Of a stretch of DNA of 45,953 nucleotides, positions 25,119 through 32,754 are shown piece after piece. The translations under genes and the position numbers were made by a program. The DNA is taken from NCBI GenBank assembly GCA_964575675.1, contig CAZNRY010000005.1, positions 1 to 45,953 of the forward strand, given 5' to 3'. The stretch is from CAZNRY01 sp964575675. GTDB taxonomy: Bacteria > Eisenbacteria > RBG-16-71-46 > CAIMUX01 > VGJL01. A model generated the notes under the pieces. That model was not told where the DNA came from. It saw only the letters and a program-made list of their open reading frames with translations, and made no database searches. Positions within the stretch are counted from its first letter, which is position 1; each line of letters opens with the position of its first letter.

Positions 25119-26537
25119 TTGCGTGAACTCGCGATCTTGAGTGGCAAGCCGCCCGAGATGCACTTTCCAGTCAGTCAGCCGACGCTCCCCCCCTTCGAGG
25201 AATACGCCGGTCCGCTGAAGGAGGTCTTTGCGAGCCGAATGATCACCAACGGTCGCTGGGTCCGGGAACTCGAAGCGCGCGCCGCCGCATACATCGGCTG
25301 CAGCGAGGTCGTCGCCCTCGCCAACGCGACGTCAGGACTCGTCCTCGTCCCGAAGGTCCTCGGATTGGCGGGTGAGGCATGCCTACCCACCTTCACATTC
25401 CCGGCCACACTCCACGCCCTTCTCTGGAACGGACTGAAGCCCCGGCTCGTCGACTCCGATCCCGAGACCTTCAACATCGATCCCTCCGCCCTGGAGGCGG
25501 CGCTGGCGGGCGGAGCCAAGACGGTACTTCCCGTCTACATCTTCGGCAACAGCCCCGACTGGGATCGCCTGACCCCACTCATCGAGAAGCGGGATCTCGT
25601 CTTCATCAGCGACGCGGCTCACGCGCTCGGAACCCGTTGGGGAGACGGAATGGCCGGCACGTTCGGCAAGGCGGAAATCTTCAGTCTCGCCCCGACCAAG
25701 GTGACCGTGGCGGGCGAGGGAGGACTCGTCGCGACCAACGACCCGGCCCTCGCAAGCGAGCTTCGCGTCGCCCGCAACTACGGCAACCCGGGCGACTACG
25801 ATTGCGTGATCGCGGGGTTGAATGCCCGCTTGAGCGAACTCCATGCCCTTCTCGCCCATCTCTGCCTCGGCCGGACCGAGGAGGCCATCGGCCGGCGGCA
25901 CGCGCTTGTATCGCGGTATCGCTCCGCGCTCGAAGATCTCCCAGGTTGCTCATTCCAGAAGATCGATCCGCGTTGCCGCAGCACGTACAACTACTTCGCG
26001 GTCCTGATCGACGGTGAACGGTTCGGCTTGACGAATGCCGAACTCCACGACGCCCTCGAGGCGGATGGGATTCAATCGAAGATCTACTTTGCGCCGCCAC
26101 TCCATCGGCAGACCAGATTCACGCACCTCTTCGAGGGGCAGGGGCCGTTTCCAGGGGCGGAGCACATCCTCTCGCAGGTCCTCTGCCTTCCCCTCTACCA
26201 GCACATGGAAGACGCCATCGTTGATCAGATCGCCGGTGTCGTTCGCGCATGCCACGAACACGCCGAGGAGGTTCGGGCGGCGACCCGCCAGAAGCGGATC
26301 GGCAAGGGCGTCGAGGAGGTCGTATCCACGGTCCTGGGCAAGCCCGTTGACCGTGCGAGTGTAGGCGCGCGGGAACTCCGCGACCTTGGACTTGGATCGC
26401 TCCGGATGATCCAGCTCCTCGCCGATCTCGAGGAGAGTTTCTCGATCAAGATCCGCGACGAACAGGTCACCGGGGAGAACTTCGGCACATTGGAGCGGCT
26501 CGTTCGCTTCGTCGAGACGCAGGCGGGGAAAGAGTAG
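25119..26537 (+). CDS. DegT/DnrJ-type sugar aminotransferase fused to an acyl carrier protein domain
   Basis: A 472-residue fusion. Residues 1-385 are a PLP-dependent nucleotide-sugar aminotransferase: Asp165 in FISDAAHALG and the Schiff-base Lys194 in SLAPTKVTVAGEGG. Residues ~392-470 are an acyl carrier domain with RDLGLGSLRMIQLL, where Ser427 is the expected 4'-phosphopantetheine site. The ordinary aminotransferase ends near residue 385, so the carrier is an added domain. The start is TTG at 25119: GGGAGG lies 7 bases upstream and LRELAILSGKPP matches family starts, while the ATG at 25104 overlaps that ribosome site. It lies between the acyl ligase and the NeuD-type acyltransferase, which fits a pathway where an amino group is made and then acylated from the carrier. 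Confidence 0.9.
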   Translation: MRELAILSGKPPEMHFPVSQPTLPPFEEYAGPLKEVFASRMITNGRWVRELEARAAAYIGCSEVVALANATSGLVLVPKVLGLAGEACLPTFTFPATLHALLWNGLKPRLVDSDPETFNIDPSALEAALAGGAKTVLPVYIFGNSPDWDRLTPLIEKRDLVFISDAAHALGTRWGDGMAGTFGKAEIFSLAPTKVTVAGEGGLVATNDPALASELRVARNYGNPGDYDCVIAGLNARLSELHALLAHLCLGRTEEAIGRRHALVSRYRSALEDLPGCSFQKIDPRCRSTYNYFAVLIDGERFGLTNAELHDALEADGIQSKIYFAPPLHRQTRFTHLFEGQGPFPGAEHILSQVLCLPLYQHMEDAIVDQIAGVVRACHEHAEEVRAATRQKRIGKGVEEVVSTVLGKPVDRASVGARELRDLGLGSLRMIQLLADLEESFSIKIRDEQVTGENFGTLERLVRFVETQAGKE

Positions 26538-26539
26538 CC

Positions 26540-27205
26540 GTGAGCAGGCTCGAGCCCATCCTCATCGTCGGCGCAGGGGGACACGGCCGTGGAATACTGG
26601 AGATCCTCCGCGCCGTCACGGCGGCCGCGGGCGCGGCCTGCCCGGTCGCGGGCTTTCTGGATGACGATCCGAACGTCCTCGCCGCGACGCCCGGCGGCCT
26701 GCCCGTTCTCGGAAATCTGGATGAGGCTCCCCGTCTTGTTGGTAGCGGACACCGTTTCCTGATCGGCGTGGGCGAACCGCGAATCCGGAGCGCCGTGGCC
26801 GACCGCCTCGCGAAGAACGGCGCCGTCTTTGCGACGGCAGTGCATCCGAGTGTCATCCTGTACGGCGACGTGAGCGTGGCCCCCGGTTGCGTGATCGGAC
26901 CCGGCGTCATCGTGGCGGCCGGGACGCGGCTTTGTGACCATGTCCTCCTGAATCTGAATGCAACGGTGGGGCACGATTGCCTGCTCGAGCGGTTCGCCAC
27001 CGTCGGTCCGGGGGCGAACATCGGCGGGAACGTCACGTTGGGGGAGGGCGCATTCGTCGGGCTGAACGGCACGGTCGTGCCTGGTCGAAGCCTCGGATCG
27101 GCGAGCCAACTCGGCGCAGGGTCGGTCCTCCTGGAGGATCTGGAGGCCGGCTGCATCGCTTTCGGCGTTCCGGCCCGGGTCGTCGGGCGGACAGAGCAAC
27201 GGTGA
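26540..27205 (+). CDS. NeuD/PglD-type sugar N/O-acyltransferase
   Basis: A 221-residue left-handed beta-helix acyltransferase. The N-terminal half is a Rossmann-like nucleotide-sugar domain (ILIVGAGGHGRGILEIL, then VAGFLDDDP). The C-terminal half has hexapeptide repeats (VSVAPGCVIGPGVIVAAGTRL and so on) and the catalytic histidine in ATVGHDCLLE (His145). PglD and NeuD acetylate UDP-4-amino sugars or sialic acids with acetyl-CoA. Here the donor may be the carrier domain of the preceding protein. The GTG start at 26540 lies two bases after the aminotransferase stop; its stop overlaps the GTG of the LarA-like gene. Confidence 0.9.
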   Translation: MSRLEPILIVGAGGHGRGILEILRAVTAAAGAACPVAGFLDDDPNVLAATPGGLPVLGNLDEAPRLVGSGHRFLIGVGEPRIRSAVADRLAKNGAVFATAVHPSVILYGDVSVAPGCVIGPGVIVAAGTRLCDHVLLNLNATVGHDCLLERFATVGPGANIGGNVTLGEGAFVGLNGTVVPGRSLGSASQLGAGSVLLEDLEAGCIAFGVPARVVGRTEQR

Positions 27206-28449
27206 CCGCCAACACATCATTCCGGATTCCATGGGGCGCCTGGCACGAGGAGCAGGAGCTCGAGCTTTCCCTCCCCGCCGGATGGAGCGTATTCGTCGCC
27301 GCGATCGCCGGCGCGCCGGCTGGGCCCGGCCTCGGAATGGCCCTCGACGCTCCGATCGACTCTCCGTGCATCGAGGAACTGTGCCGGGGGCGCGCCTCCG
27401 CCGCGATCGCGGTCGAGGACATCACGCGCCCCGCGCCGGCGGGGCCCGCCATCGAAGCGATGCTCGACCGCCTGTCCGCGGGCGGAGTCCCCGCGGATCG
27501 GGTGGCGGTGATCGTGGCGATCGGCGGGCACGCCCCGATGCGGCTCAGGGAGCTCAAGGCCAAGCTCGGTGATCGCGTTCTCGCCACCTGCGACGTCTCG
27601 AACCACCATCCTTATGAGAACCTCGTCGACCTGGGAACCTCGAGAAACGGGATTCCCGTTCGCATCAACCGCACCTTTCGGGAGCGCGAGGTTCGGTTGG
27701 CCGTCGGCTCCGTCGTGCCGCATCCCTATGCCGGTTTCGGCGGCGGCGGAAAAATCGTTCTGCCCGGTTTAGCCGGCATCGAGACGCTGGAGATGAACCA
27801 CCGCCCGGCCGTCACGGGTCTTTCGGGCGCCGGGCTGGCGAAGATCGAAGGGAATCAGGCGCGGGCCGAGATGGAAGAGATCGCCCTCGGCGCCGGTCTG
27901 CAGGCCGTCCTGAACATCGTCCCCGATGCCCGCCGCCAACCGCTCGGGTATTTCTTCGGCCATCCGATCGCCGCGCACCGCGCCGCAGTCGCCCTCGCAC
28001 GGCAGGCCTACCGCACCGTGGCGCCGGCCGGGGCCGATGCGGTCCTCTTGAACGCCTATCCGAAGGACGGGGAACTCCTTCAGGTGGGCAACGCCTTCAA
28101 CGCCTACCGCGCGGGCGATGTCCCCCTCGTGCGAGAGGGCGGGACGGTGATCGTCACCGCCGCTTGTCCCGAAGGGCGAGGTCACCACAGTCTTCACGGG
28201 CCGGGGATGAAGCTCTATCGGGATCCGGTCGAACGGGCATATCTCGCGGGACGCGAGTTGATCATTTTTGCGCCGACTCTCTCGACCTTCGACGTTCGGA
28301 AGTCCTTCTGGAGTGGCTACCCGCACGCGCGCGAATGGGAAGATGTGTTGCGGATTCTCGAGCGCAGGCACCCCGGCGGCGGTGCGATGACGGTATTCCC
28401 GACGGCCCCGCTCTCCCTCCCCGCGACCGGGGACCTAGCGGCGCCCTGA
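27202..28449 (+). CDS. LarA-family (nickel-pincer) 2-hydroxyacid racemase/epimerase homologue
   Basis: A 415-residue member of the lactate racemase (LarA, DUF2088) family. The residues known to matter in Lactobacillus LarA are present in matching positions: EDITRPAP (Arg76), GGH (His110), VVPHPYAGFGGGGK with His174 and Lys184, and EMNH with His200. In LarA, Lys184 carries the nickel-pincer nucleotide, His200 binds nickel, and two histidines are the acid/base pair. The family racemises or epimerises 2-hydroxy acids and some sugar acids. The GTG at 27202 overlaps the NeuD-type stop by 4 bases (GTGA). The cofactor genes larB, larC and larE are not in the window. Its presence in a sugar operon is unusual. 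Confidence 0.85.
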   Translation: MTANTSFRIPWGAWHEEQELELSLPAGWSVFVAAIAGAPAGPGLGMALDAPIDSPCIEELCRGRASAAIAVEDITRPAPAGPAIEAMLDRLSAGGVPADRVAVIVAIGGHAPMRLRELKAKLGDRVLATCDVSNHHPYENLVDLGTSRNGIPVRINRTFREREVRLAVGSVVPHPYAGFGGGGKIVLPGLAGIETLEMNHRPAVTGLSGAGLAKIEGNQARAEMEEIALGAGLQAVLNIVPDARRQPLGYFFGHPIAAHRAAVALARQAYRTVAPAGADAVLLNAYPKDGELLQVGNAFNAYRAGDVPLVREGGTVIVTAACPEGRGHHSLHGPGMKLYRDPVERAYLAGRELIIFAPTLSTFDVRKSFWSGYPHAREWEDVLRILERRHPGGGAMTVFPTAPLSLPATGDLAAP

Positions 28450-29138
28450 TGATCACAGAGCCCTCGAGCCCAAGCTCGTTGACGAACCTCTATGCGAGGG
28501 GGGGAAAGCGGTTCTTCGATCTCTGCGTCGGAGGTCTGGTTCTCATCATCGCGGGTCCGCTCATGGTCGCAATCGCCCTCTTGATCAAGCTCGAGGACCG
28601 CGCCACCGTCTTCTACCGGCAGGAGAGGATCGGTAGAAATGGGCGGCCGTTCTTCCTCACGAAGTTCCGCTCGATGGTTTTCGGCGCCGAGAACAAGGGC
28701 GCCGGGATCCTGGTCGAGAAGAACGATGCGCGAATCACGCGCATCGGCCGAGTCCTCCGCAAGCTAAGCCTCGATGAGCTGACGCAGGTCTTCGACGTCT
28801 TGCGCGGAGACATGAGCATCGTGGGGCCGCGGCCCGGCCTGCGTTATCAAGCGGAGCTCTACGACCGGGAGCAACGGCGGCGTCTCCTCGTGCGTCCCGG
28901 GATCACTGGATGGGCGCAGATCAAAGGCCGCAACGCGATCACATGGCCCGAGAGGATACGGCTTGACCTCGAGTACATCGATCGCATGAGCTTCCGGCGC
29001 GATCTGGCGATCATCTTCCTCACGATCCCCGCCGTTCTGAGCGGATCCGACCAGATCGCCGACGCCGACTACTGGAAGAATCGCCGGATCGAGATCGAGG
29101 AGTCGCGCAAGAGCCCCGCCTCGGATGGAGAAGCATGA
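28449..29138 (+). CDS. PglC-type phosphoglycosyl transferase (initiating sugar-phosphate transferase)
   Basis: A 229-residue monotopic phosphoglycosyl transferase that transfers a sugar phosphate from a UDP-sugar to undecaprenyl phosphate, the first membrane step of glycan assembly. It has one hydrophobic re-entrant segment (DLCVGGLVLIIAGPLMVAIA, residues 25-44), then RQERIGRNGRPFFLTKFRSM, LRKLSLDELTQVFDVLRGDMSIVGPRPG, RPGITGWAQIKGR and DLEYIDRMS. The short length and a lack of extra transmembrane helices match the PglC type and not full WcaJ/WbaP. The ATG overlaps the previous stop by one base (TGATG). Its sugar is expected to be the amino sugar made by the preceding genes. Confidence 0.92.
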   Translation: MITEPSSPSSLTNLYARGGKRFFDLCVGGLVLIIAGPLMVAIALLIKLEDRATVFYRQERIGRNGRPFFLTKFRSMVFGAENKGAGILVEKNDARITRIGRVLRKLSLDELTQVFDVLRGDMSIVGPRPGLRYQAELYDREQRRRLLVRPGITGWAQIKGRNAITWPERIRLDLEYIDRMSFRRDLAIIFLTIPAVLSGSDQIADADYWKNRRIEIEESRKSPASDGEA

Positions 29139-30322
29139 CCGGCCCTGTGTACGCCGGGGGATTCGGATCGCTCTACGGTCAGGGCGCGCACGGTCGCGCC
29201 GGAGAGCGGGGACGCGATCGCGTTCTTCTGGTCGGCCCCTGCCCGCCCCCCGAGTGCGGCACGAGCATTCCCTTCCAGACTCTGATCGAGTTTCTTGAGG
29301 AGAAAAGCGCGGTCAGGCCGATCGTCATCAGCAGCACGTCGGGGAGCAAGAGGGGCGTCCCGCTCTTCTCCCGGCGGGTCCTCGGGCCTTTCCTCCGCAT
29401 CGCGGTTCAGTTCCTCAAGCATGCAGGATCGTGCGATCGATTTATCTTCTACGGCTCGCAGCGGTTCGTGGCGACCGCGGGGGCGCTCTTCACCCTCATC
29501 GCGGCGGGCATCCTCGGCAAGGAAGCCTCCATCTACATCCAAGGCGGCGGATTCGACGTCTTCTACCGATCCCGTCCACCCCTCGCGCGCGCCATCGTGA
29601 GATTCTGTTTCCGACGCGCGCGGGCCGTGGCCGTGCAGACGCTGCAGCTCAAGACTTCGCTGGAGGTCGAGTTTCCGAATCTGATCGTCCTGCCGAACTG
29701 GACGAAGCTGAAGGATGCGGCGCCGGAGGCTGCCGAGCCCCGAGCGGGGACGGCCCGCGCGGACGTCCGCTTTCTCTACCTCGGCCAGGTGAAGCGAGAG
29801 AAGGGGATCGAGGACCTGATCCGCTCGTTTCATGAGGCGCGGGGCAAGCTTCTCGTCCAGGGATGTCCGGCCACCCTCGATATCTACGGCCCCAGCGTGG
29901 ACGGAGCCATCGATGCGGTCATGTCGGTCATCAACGAGGCGGGCGGCTCGATCGTCGTTCACGGCAACGCCGCGCATGACCGCGTCGCATCGATCCTGCG
30001 CGATCACGACGTCTTGGTTATTCCGACGCAATGGCCGACCGAGGGGTATCCGGCGGTCGTGATCGAGGCGATGGCCGTTGGACGGCCCGTGATCGCGACG
30101 CGCTTCCGGGCCATCCCCGAGATCGTCGTCGACGGCTCGACCGGGCTGCTCTGCGAGCCGGGAGACTCCGACTCCCTCACACAGTGCATGGTCCGGCTCG
30201 CCCTTGATCCCGGTCTCCGGGAACGGATGGGGCTCGAGGCCCGGGCGATGGCCGCACGCTTCGACGCCGGCACCGTCTTGCCGGACCTCTGCCGCGCCTT
30301 CGGGATACCGCTCCGGCGATAG
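29135..30322 (+). CDS. GT4-family glycosyltransferase (group 1)
   Basis: A 395-residue GT-B enzyme and last gene of the six-gene operon. After a glycine-rich N-terminus (about 27 residues) comes VLLVGPCPPPECGTSIPFQTL, then ASIYIQGGGFDVFYRSRP. The donor domain shows VRFLYLGQVKREKGIEDLI, LDIYGPSVDG, IVVHGNAAHDRVAS and TEGYPAVVIEAMAVGRPVIATRFRAIPEIV. It should add the second sugar to the lipid-linked primer made by the PglC-type enzyme. The ATG overlaps the previous stop by 4 bases (ATGA). It ends 6 bases from the stop of the convergent GT2 gene. Confidence 0.88.
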   Translation: MTGPVYAGGFGSLYGQGAHGRAGERGRDRVLLVGPCPPPECGTSIPFQTLIEFLEEKSAVRPIVISSTSGSKRGVPLFSRRVLGPFLRIAVQFLKHAGSCDRFIFYGSQRFVATAGALFTLIAAGILGKEASIYIQGGGFDVFYRSRPPLARAIVRFCFRRARAVAVQTLQLKTSLEVEFPNLIVLPNWTKLKDAAPEAAEPRAGTARADVRFLYLGQVKREKGIEDLIRSFHEARGKLLVQGCPATLDIYGPSVDGAIDAVMSVINEAGGSIVVHGNAAHDRVASILRDHDVLVIPTQWPTEGYPAVVIEAMAVGRPVIATRFRAIPEIVVDGSTGLLCEPGDSDSLTQCMVRLALDPGLRERMGLEARAMAARFDAGTVLPDLCRAFGIPLRR

Positions 30323-30328
30323 CCTGGA

Positions 30329-31285
30329 TCATGCGGCTGCGTCCGACTTCGCCATGGCTCGCACCGCGCCGGGAGCGACCCAGAGCCCGAGCAGAAACCC
30401 ATAGGGCCGGAGCATCTGGAGGGGACGCCGCCAGAGAGGCACCGGCCTGCCCCGCGGCCACGCGAAGGCGGGCGCCGCCGCGAGGGCTTGAGCGATGAGA
30501 CGCCGGGCGGATCCGATCTCGCCTCCGTGGAAGCGGATCTTCGCCATTCGATAGCGATACTGCGCCTGACTGCGCCGCATGATCCGCCTCATCGCCCGGT
30601 CGTCCCAGTCCCCCAGCAGCTTCTCGAAGACCTGAAGATATCCGAGGACCATCATCTCGGTGTGGTTCGACAAGCTGTCCGAGTGCACGCGGTAGTTGAC
30701 CAGGATCTCGGGCAAGCAGATCACCCGGGAATGCATCGCTACGCGGAGCGCAAACTCGTAGTCCTCCATCGCCGTGAGGCTTTCATCGAAACCGCCGATG
30801 CCCTCGAAGCAGCTGCGCCGGACAATCCAAGTCGAGGGCAGGGCCGTGCCTCGCTCCAGCATCTCGAGCGTGGTTTCTCCGGGGGGGATGCTTGGCTTGG
30901 GTCCCGGGAGGGGTCTCCCGTCGACGTCGATGCGGTTCATCGACCCGCAGACCATCCCCGCGTCGGGATTCCGCTCCAGGGCGCGGACCTGGACCTCCAG
31001 CTTGTCGAGCAACCAGACATCGTCCGCATCGAGAAAAGCGAGGTACTCGCCCCGCGCGACGGCGCATCCTCTGTTTCGGGTCGTCGCGAGACCGGTGTTT
31101 TCTTGCGTCAGGTAGATCACCCGATCGCCGTAGCCCCGGACGATCTCGCCGGTGTCGTCCGTCGATCCGTCATCGATCACGATGATCTCGCGATCGGCGA
31201 GCGTCTGTCCGAGAACGCTGTCGATCGCTTCCGGGAGGTAGCGACCGTAGTTATAGGTCGGGATCACGACGCTCACGAGGGGCAT
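30329..31285 (-). CDS. GT2-family glycosyltransferase
   Basis: A 318-residue inverting GT-A glycosyltransferase. Motifs are clear: VSVVIPTYNYGRYLPEAIDSVLGQT at the start, IIVIDDGSTDDT, TTRNRGCAVARGEYLAFLDADDVW (the DxD metal site) and FDESLTAMEDYEFALRV (ED acid/base region). A C-terminal hydrophobic-basic stretch follows (about 265-318) without certain membrane helices. It is the last gene of a minus-strand operon (flippase, GT4, GT2), 85 bases after the GT4 gene. Confidence 0.9.
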   Translation of the reverse strand: MPLVSVVIPTYNYGRYLPEAIDSVLGQTLADREIIVIDDGSTDDTGEIVRGYGDRVIYLTQENTGLATTRNRGCAVARGEYLAFLDADDVWLLDKLEVQVRALERNPDAGMVCGSMNRIDVDGRPLPGPKPSIPPGETTLEMLERGTALPSTWIVRRSCFEGIGGFDESLTAMEDYEFALRVAMHSRVICLPEILVNYRVHSDSLSNHTEMMVLGYLQVFEKLLGDWDDRAMRRIMRRSQAQYRYRMAKIRFHGGEIGSARRLIAQALAAAPAFAWPRGRPVPLWRRPLQMLRPYGFLLGLWVAPGAVRAMAKSDAAA

Positions 31286-31370
31286 CAGGTTCGCTCCGTT
31301 CCGCCGATTGTCATTTATGCCACGGCGCTCATTCCATCGTCGATGGAAACCGGTAGTGTATCACGGTTCC

Positions 31371-32717
31371 TCACGATCCACCGTCCCTGCGGCCGAGGAC
31401 CCGATCATAGATCTCGCACAGCTTTCCCACCTGCGCTGAGAGGCTGTACGATTCGAGGACGCGCTGTCTTCCGCTCGCCGCCATCCGTGCGCGCTCCCCT
31501 GTCGACCGCACCAGCCGGAGTATGGCATCGGCCATCGCGCGGGGATTGCGCGGCTCGTAGAGGAGCCCGTCGATCCCGTCCCTGAGGATCGAGGGAATGG
31601 CCCCCTCGTCCGGACCGATCACCGGCGTTCCGGCGCCCATCGCCTCGACGACCACCATTCCGAACGCTTCGGGACCGATCGACGTGTGGACGAGAACGTC
31701 GGACGCCGCAATCAGATCGGGCAGATCGCTTCTCTCCTCGAGAATCGAGATCCTGTTCTGAAGACGAAGTTCCCGGATACGCCGCGTTACCGAGAGCAGG
31801 TAGTCCCGTTCCAGATGCGCTCCGCAGAACACCCAGTTGAAATCTAGCCCGTCGGAGACGAGAAGCGCCGCCGCCTCGACCGCGAGAAGCTGACCCTTGT
31901 AAGCCTGTACGTGCGCGGGCGTGATGAGAAGCGGCGCCGCGAGGTCGATCCCGAGCTCCCCGCGGACGGCCTCGCGCGAACGACGGGGCGCGAGCTTGTC
32001 GATCGCGACCCCATTGGGCACGAGATCGGTCGTGACCTTTTCGCCGCAGAAACGGCGGATCTGGTCGATGCGTTCCTCGGTCAGGCAGAGGACAGAGGCA
32101 GCGCGGCGGGCCACGATGCGGAATGCCCCCGGCGGGATCCTCCACGGGCCATGTTCGTGAGTGACGAAGGGGATGCCGAGCCGCTCGGCGAGATGCGCCC
32201 ACTCGAAATGCTCATCGTGCATCGGTCCGTTGAAGTGGATCAGATCGAGCTCGGAGGGGATGAACGGATCGAGCCTGCGCGACCATCGGATCCCGCGGAT
32301 CTGGAAGCGATGAAGCGAGCGGATGTCTCGCGCGATTCGCCTGGCCAGGGAGCGCTCCACCCACCCGCTGGGATCCCGGCGGACACCCGCGCGGGCGACC
32401 TTCGAACGCAATCCGGAATCGGGCGCCGCCCCGGGACCTGCCGCATCTCCTTCCGCAAGCGAAGAGGCCATTCGGCCGCCCGCCCCACCGCTCGCCGTCC
32501 CATTTTCCAGCCTCTGCCCGGGGAGCCCGATCGGCGCTCGCGCCCAGATCCCCATGGAAGAGACCTCCGCGACGTACGCCCCTTCCCGGTAGTAAAGGAC
32601 GTGGGGAGTCCAGCGACTTCTGTCGATCGCAGTGAAGATACTTGTCAGGACGCGCTTCGAGCCGCCGTAGGACGGCGTGGGGCTGACGTCGACGTAGAGG
32701 ATCCTCGCCGGCGTCAT
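31371..32717 (-). CDS. GT4-family glycosyltransferase (group 1)
   Basis: A 448-residue GT-B enzyme with ILYVDVSPTPSYGGSKRVLTSIF at its start and an internal low-complexity Gly/Ala/Arg segment (about residues 75-130) that is longer than in most homologues. The donor domain shows TTDLVPNGVAIDKLAPRR, LLITPAHVQAYKGQ, ISILEERSDLPDLIAASDVLVHTS and PEAFGMVVVEAMGAGTPVIGPDEGAIPSIL. It lies 37 bases after the flippase gene, so it belongs to the flippase-GT4-GT2 operon. It probably extends the repeat unit before flipping. Confidence 0.87.
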   Translation of the reverse strand: MTPARILYVDVSPTPSYGGSKRVLTSIFTAIDRSRWTPHVLYYREGAYVAEVSSMGIWARAPIGLPGQRLENGTASGGAGGRMASSLAEGDAAGPGAAPDSGLRSKVARAGVRRDPSGWVERSLARRIARDIRSLHRFQIRGIRWSRRLDPFIPSELDLIHFNGPMHDEHFEWAHLAERLGIPFVTHEHGPWRIPPGAFRIVARRAASVLCLTEERIDQIRRFCGEKVTTDLVPNGVAIDKLAPRRSREAVRGELGIDLAAPLLITPAHVQAYKGQLLAVEAAALLVSDGLDFNWVFCGAHLERDYLLSVTRRIRELRLQNRISILEERSDLPDLIAASDVLVHTSIGPEAFGMVVVEAMGAGTPVIGPDEGAIPSILRDGIDGLLYEPRNPRAMADAILRLVRSTGERARMAASGRQRVLESYSLSAQVGKLCEIYDRVLGRRDGGS

Positions 32718-32754
32718 CTAGCGCGCGCACCCATCGGTGAGAAGGCTGACGTTC

